Assembly: GCA_003599235.1 (NCBI GenBank)
Contig: QZJE01000009.1
Span: forward strand, 1-55,798
Source of the DNA: Actinomycetota bacterium
GTDB lineage: Bacteria; Actinomycetota; Aquicultoria; SURF-47
Direction: 5' to 3'
DNA: 55,798 bases
The position numbers and the translations under genes were made by a program. Shown piece by piece: positions 35,277 to 43,325 of the stretch. Numbering within the stretch: the stretch's first letter is position 1; each line of letters opens with the position of its first letter. The notes beneath the pieces were generated by a model that saw only the letters and a list, made by a program, of their open reading frames with translations, made no database searches and was not told the origin of the DNA.

Positions 35277-36542
35277 ATGAAAATCCGCCAGCTTAAAGAT
35301 AACAAAATAATTGTACTTTTGTATCATCAGTTCAGGAGCTTAATGAGAATTGCTAAGAGGCAAACACCAGCCGTTCCCTCCTTCCTTTCCATGACACTGG
35401 ATTATGATGATGTTTCGATTGCTAAACAAATGCTTTCTAAACAACCAAACTGGTACGATGAAAAAATTGTAAAGAAGTTTGAAAATACTTTTGCACGCTG
35501 GAATGGTTCCAAGTATGCTTTTGCTTTCATACAGGGCAGGGTAGCTTTAAGCGCAGCAATTTACGCACTTCAAATTAAGCCGGAAGATGAAGTTATTATA
35601 CCCGCTTATACCTGTATCTCGGTTATGAATTCCTTAGCTTTTGACAAAATCAATATTGTTTATTGTGATATTGAGCTAGATACCTTTGGTTTGGATGTTA
35701 ATAGATTAAAAGAAAAGATTACTAATAAAACTAAAGCGATTATATTGCATCATTTATATGGTTTGGTATGCAGGGACTACGAAGCCATAATTAGTTTGGC
35801 AAAAAAATGCAATATAAGGGTCATCGAAGATTGCACTCATTCAACGGGAGCTAAGTACAATGGCATAAGGGTAGGGAACAGAGGTGATATATCTTTTTAC
35901 TCAAGCGGTGCTTCCAAAGTGTTTAATACTATTGCCGGAGGGATAGTTGCCACCAATGATGCTAGTTTAGCTGCCGGCCTTGAGCAATATTACGATAAAA
36001 CTCCTTTTCCAGATTTAGCATCAGTGAAAAAACATCTGCGAAATATAATATTGGATTATTATCAGTATAAGCATCACCTAAGCTGGCTTTGGGGCGACTT
36101 TGTAGAATTATTGTTTGGCAGAGCCAGGGTGGCTATGTCTACAGAGGATGAAAAAAATGGGGTCAAGCCCTCTTTGTACCGTCAGAGAATGCCGGCGGCG
36201 CTGGCATTAATCGGGCTAAACCAATTAAAAAAAATAGATAAGTATAATCAGATAAGAAGAAAAAATGCTAACAGATGGGACTTGTGGGCTAAAAATAACG
36301 GTTACAAGAAACCACTAATAGTTAAGGGATCGGTACCTGTTTTTTTGATGTATCCGCTCTTAGTAGAGCCTAAAAAGAAGCAGATACGTTCTTGGGGGCC
36401 AAAAAAGTTGGGTGTCGAGATAGGGATAGTATTTGGTGAAAATTGCTATACCAAAAAAATTAAGGGTTGTCCAAATACAGATACCGTTATTAACCAAGTC
36501 ATTAATCTTCCGACGCTGCTTGGAGAAAGTGTTTCTTCCTAA
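35277..36542 (+). CDS. DegT/DnrJ-like PLP-dependent aminotransferase
   Basis: A second, more divergent member of the DegT family, 421 residues. Seen are IQGRVALSAAIY (in place of the usual NGTxAL), IPAYTCISVMN, VIEDCTHSTG and the PLP Lys214 in GASKVFNTIAGG. An N-terminal extension of about 40 residues and an insertion around 240-290 set it apart from the enzyme at 32429. It probably aminates another sugar precursor. A TATAAT ends only 12 nt before the ATG and there is no clear ribosome site. It converges with the HDAC-like gene, overlapping its ancestral end by 4 nt. Confidence 0.85.
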   Translation: MKIRQLKDNKIIVLLYHQFRSLMRIAKRQTPAVPSFLSMTLDYDDVSIAKQMLSKQPNWYDEKIVKKFENTFARWNGSKYAFAFIQGRVALSAAIYALQIKPEDEVIIPAYTCISVMNSLAFDKINIVYCDIELDTFGLDVNRLKEKITNKTKAIILHHLYGLVCRDYEAIISLAKKCNIRVIEDCTHSTGAKYNGIRVGNRGDISFYSSGASKVFNTIAGGIVATNDASLAAGLEQYYDKTPFPDLASVKKHLRNIILDYYQYKHHLSWLWGDFVELLFGRARVAMSTEDEKNGVKPSLYRQRMPAALALIGLNQLKKIDKYNQIRRKNANRWDLWAKNNGYKKPLIVKGSVPVFLMYPLLVEPKKKQIRSWGPKKLGVEIGIVFGENCYTKKIKGCPNTDTVINQVINLPTLLGESVSS

Positions 36543-37467
36543 CCTGCTAAACCGGTTAAAGTAAAGATAAAAGAGGATCCAATAGTATTCAAATTATAGC
36601 CTCCTTCAAGAAAGAAAATAAGCCGCCCACAAGCATATTTATCAGCCATCTGCTTGATTTTTTCAGCCAGCATTCTTATCCATCATCAGTTAAATTAAGC
36701 TGGGCTAAGGGATCATCTTTATGGGAATCAAAGCCACCGGAGACAATAATTAAGTCCGGCTGATATTTATCAGCGGCCGGTTGGACGATTTTATCGAAAA
36801 GCTCCAGAAACTCCTTATTACCCGATCCGGTCTCTAAGGGAATGTTGATTGTATAATCTAATCCATCGCCTTCCCCTTTTTCTTCTGCACTTCCGGTCCC
36901 CGGATAGTGTGGCCATTGATGGTAAGAAATATATAGAACCTGGTCGGTATAATAAAAACTATTCTGCGTACCGTTTCCATGGTGTGCATCGAAGTCCAAC
37001 AATAGTATTTTCTTAAATCCTTTGCTTAAGGCATACTTAGCAGTGATAGCAGCGTTATTAAAAAGGCAAAATCCCATTGCTTTGTCGTGTTCTGCGTGAT
37101 GTCCCGGAGGCCTGACCAAGCAAAAGCCTTTTGAGATTTTATTATCAATTATCATATCAACGGTATTAATTCCGGCTCCGGCTGCCAGAGCTGCGCTTAT
37201 GTAAGAATACTCATTAGCGTAGGTATCATCAAGATAGCCACCACCAGCCTTACAGAACGATTCTAGCTCTTCTATATATTTAACTGAATGGTTAAGGGCA
37301 ATTTGTTCTTTAGAAGCCGGTTTGGGTTCGATGGTTTCAATGTTTTTGGAGAAAGCGCTTTTTTTAAAAGCTTCCAAAATAGCTTCGAGTCTTTGGGGAT
37401 TTTCCGGATGATAATTTGGCGCTTGGTGCTTTAAAAAAAAGGGGGAATATAATATTGCTGATTGCAC
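36539..37467 (-). pseudogene. HDAC-like deacetylase gene interrupted by a 1-nt frameshift
   Basis: The reading frame from GTG 37467 matches class II histone-deacetylase-like amidohydrolases (acetylpolyamine amidohydrolase/AcuC relatives). It has RPPGHHAEHDKAMGFCLFNN, FDAHHGNGTQ and GGFDSHKDDPL, covering the zinc ligands and catalytic histidines. It ends early at TAA 36676-36678, just after LNLTDDG. The missing C-terminus continues in another frame from 36673 to 36539 and includes LIFFLEGGYNL, with the family's active-site tyrosine. Adding one base near 36677 would restore DDGYRMLAEKIK. So this is a single-base deletion: a decaying gene, a phase-variable site or an assembly error. The 38-bp repeat copy B lies at its 5' end. 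Confidence 0.88.
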
Positions 37468-37499
37468 GCGATGGGAGTCCTCTTTCGTGCTACCCCTCG
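37462..37499 (-). repeat. 38-bp dispersed hairpin repeat, copy B, at the start of the HDAC-like gene
   Basis: Read on the minus strand it begins CGAGGGGTAGC and ends CGTGCAA. It matches copy A in pdxT at 32 of 38 positions, with GCACG and CGTGC as hairpin arms. Its GAGGA could serve as a ribosome site for the GTG start of the HDAC-like gene, which lies inside the repeat's last bases. Confidence 0.75.
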
Positions 37500-37512
37500 C
37501 AGTTACCAATTA

Positions 37513-38559
37513 CTACGGCCTCCTGGCTCCTGAATAATCGCCCCTGAAAGCGGAAGAGATTTTAACTACATCGCCGGAGCTGGGGGCGTGTATCATCAGG
37601 CCGCTGCCTATATAGATGCCGACATGGTGAGGCGGGCTTCCGAAAAAGACGATATCTCCGGGTTGCAAAGCTTCCTGAGGGACAAAAGAACCCACATTAT
37701 ACTGGGCATAACTGGAGTGGGGCAGTGATATTCCCACTTGGGCATAGCAATACATAACAAGCCCTGAGCAATCAAATGAATTAGGTCCTGAGCCTGCCCA
37801 AACGTATGGTTTTCCCTGTTGAGCATAAGCTACTTCTACTACGCCGCCTGCCGGTGGATGAGTCGGTATTTGAGGGACAGCGGCTGGATCAGGACTGGGA
37901 TTATATGTTTGAACAGCAGCTAAGGCTGCCGCCCGGTTTTGTTCTTCTTCTAAGGCAGCAATTTCATCTTCTACTCCAGCCATAATATCTTTGCGTTTTT
38001 CAAGCGTTTTTTCGATACCTGCTTTCTCGTTTGCTATTTGAGCAACAGCGTCTTTTTGTTCTTCTTCTGCATTAGCTAATTCCTGTTGGGCTGTTTCTAA
38101 TTTCCTTTTGCTTGTCTTGATATTACCTACTACCTGTGCATCTTGTCTTCCTATCCTTTGCAAGAAATCCAGGTTAGTTAAAAAATCCTGAAAACTAGCG
38201 GTAGCTAAAGCAAACTCTAGCAGAGTAGAACTGGAATCCGATGTGTACATCCCCTTAACACGGTCATTGAGCACTTGTTTATTATGGGCTAATTCAACCT
38301 TTGTTTCTTCGAGCTTATCTTGGTTGTAGCCAATATTTTCTTGAATTGAATCTAATTTATTCTGAGCTTGGTTATAGCGCTCATCAGCTTGGCTAATTTG
38401 CTCGTCTAAGTCGCTTACTTCTTGTTCTATCTCTTCGAGTTTTTCTTTTTTTTCTGATAGAGGAGTAGCTAAAGCAATACTGGCCAACGTAAAAAAAGCT
38501 ACTATAAGTAGCGCCAGTATTTTTATTAAATTTTGGTGTCTTTTCCTTAAGAATATCAC
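37513..38559 (-). CDS. Secreted NlpC/P60 peptidoglycan hydrolase with coiled coil (RipA-like)
   Basis: The 348-residue protein has an N-terminal signal segment (about 12-31, ending SIALA), long coiled coils (about 36-110 and 145-215) typical of RipA/CwlO-type hydrolases regulated by FtsEX-like partners, a Pro-rich hinge (about 218-237) and a C-terminal NlpC/P60 endopeptidase domain. Cys264 (FDCSG), His312 (HHVGIYIG) and His324 (MIHAPS) form the catalytic set. It cuts D-Glu-diamino-acid bonds in peptide stems by family knowledge. The HDAC-like gene follows on the same strand and the amidase gene lies upstream, separated by a palindromic repeat. Confidence 0.94.
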   Translation of the reverse strand: MIFLRKRHQNLIKILALLIVAFFTLASIALATPLSEKKEKLEEIEQEVSDLDEQISQADERYNQAQNKLDSIQENIGYNQDKLEETKVELAHNKQVLNDRVKGMYTSDSSSTLLEFALATASFQDFLTNLDFLQRIGRQDAQVVGNIKTSKRKLETAQQELANAEEEQKDAVAQIANEKAGIEKTLEKRKDIMAGVEDEIAALEEEQNRAAALAAVQTYNPSPDPAAVPQIPTHPPAGGVVEVAYAQQGKPYVWAGSGPNSFDCSGLVMYCYAQVGISLPHSSYAQYNVGSFVPQEALQPGDIVFFGSPPHHVGIYIGSGLMIHAPSSGDVVKISSAFRGDYSGARRP

Positions 38560-38590
38560 GGTTTAAACGAAAGCTAGTTTAGCACATGGA

Positions 38591-38656
38591 GGCAGTAAAG
38601 GCAAACAAGGCATAAAGGCAGTAAAGTAGTCTCTAGGCCTTGGGTGCCTTTATGCC
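38591..38656. repeat. AAGGCATAAAGGCA palindromic repeat between two wall-hydrolase genes
   Basis: GGCATAAAGGCA (38609-38620) and TGCCTTTATGCC (38645-38656) are perfect 12-bp arms. Further GGCAGTAAAG units lie to the left. The right arm includes the stop codon of the amidase gene, so it forms a hairpin at the end of that transcript. The unit recurs at 48640-48719. Confidence 0.75.
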
Positions 38657-39723
38657 TCTGCTGCCTTTTCCAAGTACTTCTTAAGTCCGTCGAAGATGGC
38701 ATAGGCAATTTTTTGCTTAAAATCAGATTTTTTTAATAGCTTTTCTTGTGTCGGATTAGTAATAAATACAGGCTCTATTAATACAGCTGTCATTTTAGTA
38801 AGTCTTAAGATGTTAAAATTCTTCCCATGTGAACGGCAATCTTTGGTTTTTAATTGGCTGATTAACTCTGCTAATATGGACTCGGCTAGTTTTTTACCTG
38901 CAACAGAGAAGTTTTTAGGCCCCGCATAATAATAAGTACTTGAGCCTTCCGCTTTTTGATTAGTGGAATGGTTTAGGTGGATACTAATTAGCAGACTAGC
39001 TTTTTCTTTATTGGCCAGGGCAATTCTTCTAGAAATGTCTTTAGTTTTACCAAGACTTCTGGTGTAGATGATTTTAGCCCCCAGCATAGCTAAGAGATCC
39101 CCCACCAAAAGACCAATATCTTCACAAACAAGGCTTTCCTTTAAGCCGCCAGGGCCAACAGCACCGGTATCAGAGCCGCCGTGGCCAAAATCCAACAATA
39201 TTTTTTTACCAACAATGGAGTCGATAGATGATAAAGGATGGGGCTTTTTTAGGGGCAGCTCTACATTTTCGTTTGCTTCTAAAACGTTTGCAAGCTTATA
39301 AAATGCTTTTATGGTATCGAAACTAACAATGCCGTCTTCATCTATCCCGTAGTTAAATTGAAAGCTCTTTACCGCTTCCTCTGTTTTAGGCCCATAAGTA
39401 CCATCAATAGGGCCGGGGTTAAAACCTAAACTTCTAAGCCATAGCTGGATGGTTTTAATATCATCTCCGCTTTGAAAAGGGGTGCTAAGGTAGAGTGTTC
39501 TGTCGCCGATAAAATAGGTAGCCTCAACCAGTTCAGCCCAAGTTTCCTCTCCGACTACCCCGTCAATTAATAGTCCTCTGTCTTGCTGAAATTGCTTTAC
39601 TGCTTCTTCTGTTTTGTAGCCGAAATATCCATCAGCATCTAATATTTTGTATTCTAGTTTATTAAGCCGTTGCTGGATGTCACTTACCTCATAACCTTGG
39701 GCTTTTCTTGCAATTGGTTTCAT
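38650..39723 (-). CDS. CwlM-like N-acetylmuramoyl-L-alanine amidase
   Basis: The 357-residue protein has two peptidoglycan-binding domains (about 8-65 and 83-142) and an Amidase_3 domain (about 173-352). Zinc and catalytic residues are all present: His181 (DFGHGG), Glu196 (GGLKES), His249 (SIHLNH) and Glu317 (LIEPVF). There is no signal peptide. This two-PGB-plus-amidase form without export signal matches actinobacterial CwlM, which in mycobacteria is a cytoplasmic regulator of MurA rather than an exported hydrolase. An exported role by another route cannot be excluded. Two motif copies lie in the upstream gap. Confidence 0.9.
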   Translation of the reverse strand: MKPIARKAQGYEVSDIQQRLNKLEYKILDADGYFGYKTEEAVKQFQQDRGLLIDGVVGEETWAELVEATYFIGDRTLYLSTPFQSGDDIKTIQLWLRSLGFNPGPIDGTYGPKTEEAVKSFQFNYGIDEDGIVSFDTIKAFYKLANVLEANENVELPLKKPHPLSSIDSIVGKKILLDFGHGGSDTGAVGPGGLKESLVCEDIGLLVGDLLAMLGAKIIYTRSLGKTKDISRRIALANKEKASLLISIHLNHSTNQKAEGSSTYYYAGPKNFSVAGKKLAESILAELISQLKTKDCRSHGKNFNILRLTKMTAVLIEPVFITNPTQEKLLKKSDFKQKIAYAIFDGLKKYLEKAAEA

Positions 39724-39785
39724 AACGTATTAATTCTACAAGTCCTAGAGACTTTTGTCAGTATTGGAGACGGTTCTTGCGCTTG

Positions 39786-39800
39786 ACCATTTTTAGTGAC
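39786..39800. promoter_or_regulatory. 15-nt motif copy in the amidase/subtilase divergent gap
   Basis: ACCATTTTTAGTGAC fits ACCAYTWWWRGTGAY. It lies about 63 nt before the CwlM-like gene and is one of two copies in this 223-nt gap. Confidence 0.5.
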
Positions 39801-39875
39801 CTCTCAAAAAATTATTTTTTTTGCTTGTTTGTCCAGCTAGTAATACATGTTTTGCAGAAAATAGGCATATTTTAT

Positions 39876-39912
39876 TAAAGTTGACCACTAAAAGTGACGA
39901 TATAAATATTAG
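39876..39912 (+). promoter_or_regulatory. Sigma-28-like promoter overlapping a 15-nt motif copy, before the subtilase gene
   Basis: TAAA (39876-39879), 16 nt, then GACGATAT (39896-39903), which is 7 of 8 to the sigma-D -10 consensus GCCGATAT. The motif ACCACTAAAAGTGAC (39884-39898) covers the spacer and the first bases of the -10. TATAAATATTAG (39901-39912) follows, also seen at 18236-18247. The spacer also contains TTGACC, so a sigma-A promoter is an alternative. Confidence 0.55.
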
Positions 39913-39946
39913 AATGCTTATTTGATAAGCGAGGAGCGACTTTTAA

Positions 39947-41674
39947 GTGAGAAAACTAATCGTACTAGCAGTAATAACAAGTTTTTTATTATCAAGTTAT
40001 CCGGTATCAGCTTCTGCTCAAGATTATGGGAATACCCCGCAAGTTATTAAAGATTCCAAAAGTGTTGTAGTTAAATATGATGAATCTATTACTCCCAGTC
40101 CTCGTTATCTAGCAAGAAAGGGACTGGCAATTAAAGAAAGCATGGGCAAGGGTTTTTATAAGCTAACCGTTAAAAAAGGCAAAACTGTTAATGGGGCAAT
40201 TGATGCATTAGAGGAAAATCCCAGGATTGAGGCCGCCCAGCCTAATTACGGAAGGCGGGTATTAGCTACAGTAAATGATACTTATGCTTCCAGACAATGG
40301 GCACTAACCACTGTAAACCTGTTAAACGCATGGGATCATGAACAAGGTTTAAGTAATCCGGTAACAGTTGCCGTGGTTGATTCCGGAGTAGATTTAGCTC
40401 ATCCGGATTTATCCGGCAGGTTAGTGGCAGGCTATGATTTTACTGAAGACAATGACCAGCCCTATGATGATATCGGCCATGGTACCCATGTTGCCGGCAT
40501 AATAGCGGCTAATGCAAATAACGGCCAAGGAGTAGCCGGAGTTTCTTGGGGGGCAAAGGTTATGCCGGTAAAAGTTATGAGTAACGGTGTTGGTTATGAC
40601 TGGACAGTTGCTCAAGGAATAAAATGGGCAGTAGATAATGGTGCTAATATCATCAATCTAAGTTTAGGCGGCCCCGGTTATTCAGCTATATTGGATGAAG
40701 CTACCACTTATGCTTACAATCACGGTGTTATAGTTCTGGCAGCTGCTGGCAACGATGAGAGTTCAGAGATTGAATATCCGGCAGGTAATCAACATGTAGT
40801 TGGAGTAGGAGCAACAGATGACAGAGATACCCATGCCTATTTTTCTAACTATAACAGCACCGTTGATATATCTGCTCCCGGCGTAGATATTTTTAGCACT
40901 TATGGTTATTTAGGAAGCGGCCATTCTTATGTTTCAATGAGCGGAACATCGATGGCAACCCCTATGGCAGCCGGCCTGGCTGCCTTAGTAAAGAGCAAGT
41001 ATCCGTCTATGAGTGTTGACGAAGTAGTCTCCAGGCTTAAAGATAGAGCTGATGACTTGGGTTCCTCAGGCCGGGATAATTATTTTGGTTACGGCCGCAT
41101 CAATGCTCTTAAGGCTTTGGTAGGCAGTGTAACCGCTTCTAGCGTAAAAGCTAATAAACGCGTTATGAAATATCCGAGTAAAGTAAGTTTGCTGTTTACC
41201 TTAAATCCCGGAATATCCAATGCCTTAGTGTATGTAAGGCGTAAAGGCCTTAAAGCTAAAAAATGGGGCAAATATTCACCTTACAGAACCAATAGCCAAG
41301 GAAAGGTTAGCTTAAAAAGTGTTCCTCCTAAAAGCAGTTATTACCAATTCTGGTACCCAGGAGACAGTGAACATTCAGCAACTAGCAAAGTAATTAAGAT
41401 ACAAGTAAAAGCTAATGCTAAACTAAAGGCCTCAAAAGGAGTATTAAGAGGATCAGTTAGACCTAGAAAACCAAGAACGGTAGTAAATCTTTACTATCGC
41501 AGGGCTGGTCAAAAAAAATGGAGATTACTAAGCAAGATTAGAACAGATAGAAAATCTAGGTTTGGTTATCGTTATTCGTTGCCTGCTGGTGCCTATAAGT
41601 TTCATTTTAAAACCAGAAAAGACTCCTCGCATTTAGCTACCAGCAGCAACGTAGTAACGGCAGTCGTACGTTAA
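39947..41674 (+). CDS. Secreted subtilisin-like serine protease (S8) with C-terminal Ig-like modules
   Basis: The 575-residue protein has a signal peptide (about 1-24, ending SASA), an inhibitor-like propeptide (about 38-100), and an S8 peptidase domain with Asp145 (VVDSGVD), His178 (GHGTHVAG) and Ser335 (GTSMATPMAAG). Two C-terminal beta modules follow: about 397-487 with KKWGKYSPYRT and WYPGDSEHS, and about 490-575. The first is clearly related to the C-terminal module of the SpoIID protein encoded next. It probably matures or turns over surface proteins. The start is GTG 39947 with GAGGAG 10 nt upstream. Confidence 0.94.
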   Translation: MRKLIVLAVITSFLLSSYPVSASAQDYGNTPQVIKDSKSVVVKYDESITPSPRYLARKGLAIKESMGKGFYKLTVKKGKTVNGAIDALEENPRIEAAQPNYGRRVLATVNDTYASRQWALTTVNLLNAWDHEQGLSNPVTVAVVDSGVDLAHPDLSGRLVAGYDFTEDNDQPYDDIGHGTHVAGIIAANANNGQGVAGVSWGAKVMPVKVMSNGVGYDWTVAQGIKWAVDNGANIINLSLGGPGYSAILDEATTYAYNHGVIVLAAAGNDESSEIEYPAGNQHVVGVGATDDRDTHAYFSNYNSTVDISAPGVDIFSTYGYLGSGHSYVSMSGTSMATPMAAGLAALVKSKYPSMSVDEVVSRLKDRADDLGSSGRDNYFGYGRINALKALVGSVTASSVKANKRVMKYPSKVSLLFTLNPGISNALVYVRRKGLKAKKWGKYSPYRTNSQGKVSLKSVPPKSSYYQFWYPGDSEHSATSKVIKIQVKANAKLKASKGVLRGSVRPRKPRTVVNLYYRRAGQKKWRLLSKIRTDRKSRFGYRYSLPAGAYKFHFKTRKDSSHLATSSNVVTAVVR

Positions 41675-41700
41675 TAAGATATTTAAGCAAACGGCATAAC

Positions 41701-41725
41701 TGCCTGCAGGCAGGCACGGCAGGCA
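41701..41725. repeat. TGCCTGCAGGCA palindrome with direct repeats
   Basis: TGCCTGCAGGCA (41701-41712) is a perfect 12-bp palindrome, followed by GGCACGGCAGGCA. The unit is far more GC-rich than its surroundings. It lies between the subtilase and SpoIID genes and before the TTGACC...TATAAATAT stretch at 41736-41760. Confidence 0.75.
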
Positions 41726-41820
41726 ACAAGTTTTAAGTTGACCTTCCCCCTATAAATATGCTAATTTACCTGTGATAATATTATTTGTTGAACAATACGT
41801 ACTAGTAATTAAGAGGAATG

Positions 41821-43320
41821 ATGAAAGTCCATAGAATATCACTTCTAGTTTTAATTATCAGTTTAGTTTTCTTTTGGGTAACTCCGATGTCAGCATCAGC
41901 TGAAACTACCTACACATTTACCGGTGGTGGCAAGGGCCACGCTGTGGGCCTATGTATGTCAGGGGTGCTTTATGCGGCCAACCAGGGATTAAACTATAAT
42001 CAAATCTTACCCCATTACTACACAGGTGTTACTATCGGGGCTAGAGGAGGAGTTGATGCAAGTCTAATCAGGGCTAAAGTCTATTCTGCCGCCTGGGCAT
42101 TTGGAGTCAAGGGGAACGGTACTTATCAGGTAAAAAACTCATCTGGGACAGTGATAAAAAGTTTGCTTTCGGGCTCCACAATTACCGTTACCTATAAAGG
42201 TGGAGGCACCTATGAGATTAAGTCTCAAACCCAGGGTACTTGTACTGTAACAGGTGGCATGGTTAATCTAGAGCCACTAACTACCACTAAGTTTACTTTT
42301 CCTAACGGTTTAAGTTATCAAGGCAAAATTAGAGTAGTGGTTCCCACCAATGAAGGAGTAACAGCTGTAAATATATTATCTATTGATAGTTATCTAAAAG
42401 GCTTGGCTGAGGAACCTGACAGCTGGCCGACGCAAGGGTTGCAAACTCTAGCCATTGCCTCTAGAACTTATGCCTATCGTCGCACCATCACCAACGCTTC
42501 TTCTAGTTATGATATCGATAATAACGGTTTGTATTATATAGGGGTTAGAACAGCACCAAATTATGCAAAAGCAGTAAATGATACCAGAGATGTAATTATC
42601 ACTTATCAAGGCAGCCCCATAACCGCGGCTTACTCGGGAAGTTGCGGTGGACACACGGAGAATATCGAAGACGTATGGGGAGGAAGCCCGGTTGCTTATC
42701 TTAAAGCGCGCCCTTGTAACTGGTGTAAGACTATAAAATGGTACCGCTGGGGACCACTTACTTATTCCAAAAGCCGCCTGGAGGCGATTTTTAAATCCCA
42801 CGGGGTAGATGTCGGCTCACTAATCGATATTGATATCTCTAATAGGTCAGCTGGCGGACATGTAAGGAAAGCTAGGATAATCGGAACAGCTAAAACGGTA
42901 ACTGTCTGGGGCTACAGCCAGCTTGGCTCATGGCTTGCCTTTTATCCAGGAGTTAATAGTTCTCTGTATTGGATATCTAAATCAGGTTCTACTCCCAGTC
43001 CCGGTACTAGTCCTACCCCTAGCAAAATAAGTACGGCTTCTTCAAAGCTTTATGCTGCCAGAAGAGTTGTTAAGATAAAACAGCCCTTTGGATTGACTTT
43101 TAATACCAATCCCCCTATTGCCAGGGCTCATATCTTTGTTCGAAGAAGAGTGATAGGGATAAAAAAATGGGGCCGCTATCGCAAGTATCGCACACATCCC
43201 AGGGGATTTATTAACCTAGTTGGAAGAATAGATAAAAGCAGTGTGTACGAGTTTTATTATCCGGGAAACCGCACGTATAAGGGTGTAAGAAAAAGATTGG
43301 TAGTTAGGGTCAAGCGTTAA
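41821..43320 (+). CDS. Secreted SpoIID/LytB-domain protein with C-terminal Ig-like module
   Basis: The protein (about 499 residues) has a signal peptide (to about ASAE), a short GGGKGHAVGLCMSG segment with QILPHYYTG (about 32-70), the SpoIID core (about 180-330; LSIDSYLKGLAEEPDSWP, ALASRTYAYRR-type helix, CGGHTENIEDVWGG), a Pro/Ser linker and an Ig-like module (about 400-500). SpoIID proteins are lytic transglycosylases acting on denuded glycan, or amidase enhancers. The GHxVGL motif, usually C-terminal as GHGVGMSQ, stands at the N-terminus and is degenerate. An amidase gene follows 5 nt later, a fitting partner. ATG 41821 is chosen over 41818 because the AGAGGA site touches the latter. Confidence 0.9.
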   Translation: MKVHRISLLVLIISLVFFWVTPMSASAETTYTFTGGGKGHAVGLCMSGVLYAANQGLNYNQILPHYYTGVTIGARGGVDASLIRAKVYSAAWAFGVKGNGTYQVKNSSGTVIKSLLSGSTITVTYKGGGTYEIKSQTQGTCTVTGGMVNLEPLTTTKFTFPNGLSYQGKIRVVVPTNEGVTAVNILSIDSYLKGLAEEPDSWPTQGLQTLAIASRTYAYRRTITNASSSYDIDNNGLYYIGVRTAPNYAKAVNDTRDVIITYQGSPITAAYSGSCGGHTENIEDVWGGSPVAYLKARPCNWCKTIKWYRWGPLTYSKSRLEAIFKSHGVDVGSLIDIDISNRSAGGHVRKARIIGTAKTVTVWGYSQLGSWLAFYPGVNSSLYWISKSGSTPSPGTSPTPSKISTASSKLYAARRVVKIKQPFGLTFNTNPPIARAHIFVRRRVIGIKKWGRYRKYRTHPRGFINLVGRIDKSSVYEFYYPGNRTYKGVRKRLVVRVKR

Positions 43321-43325
43321 AGTAG

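Noticed and set aside
35260..35277. Leaderless start of the second DegT gene
   Set aside because: TATAAT 12 nt before the ATG and no ribosome site would allow it, but no -35 is present and the gene may be read from the hydrolase 3 promoter.
18236..41760. TATAAATATTAG/TATAAATATGCTAA as a special promoter class at 18236, 39901 and 41752
   Set aside because: Two exact copies and one partial copy, with very different distances (7-14 nt) from the nearest TTGACC, so no consistent promoter geometry; it may be chance in AT-rich DNA.
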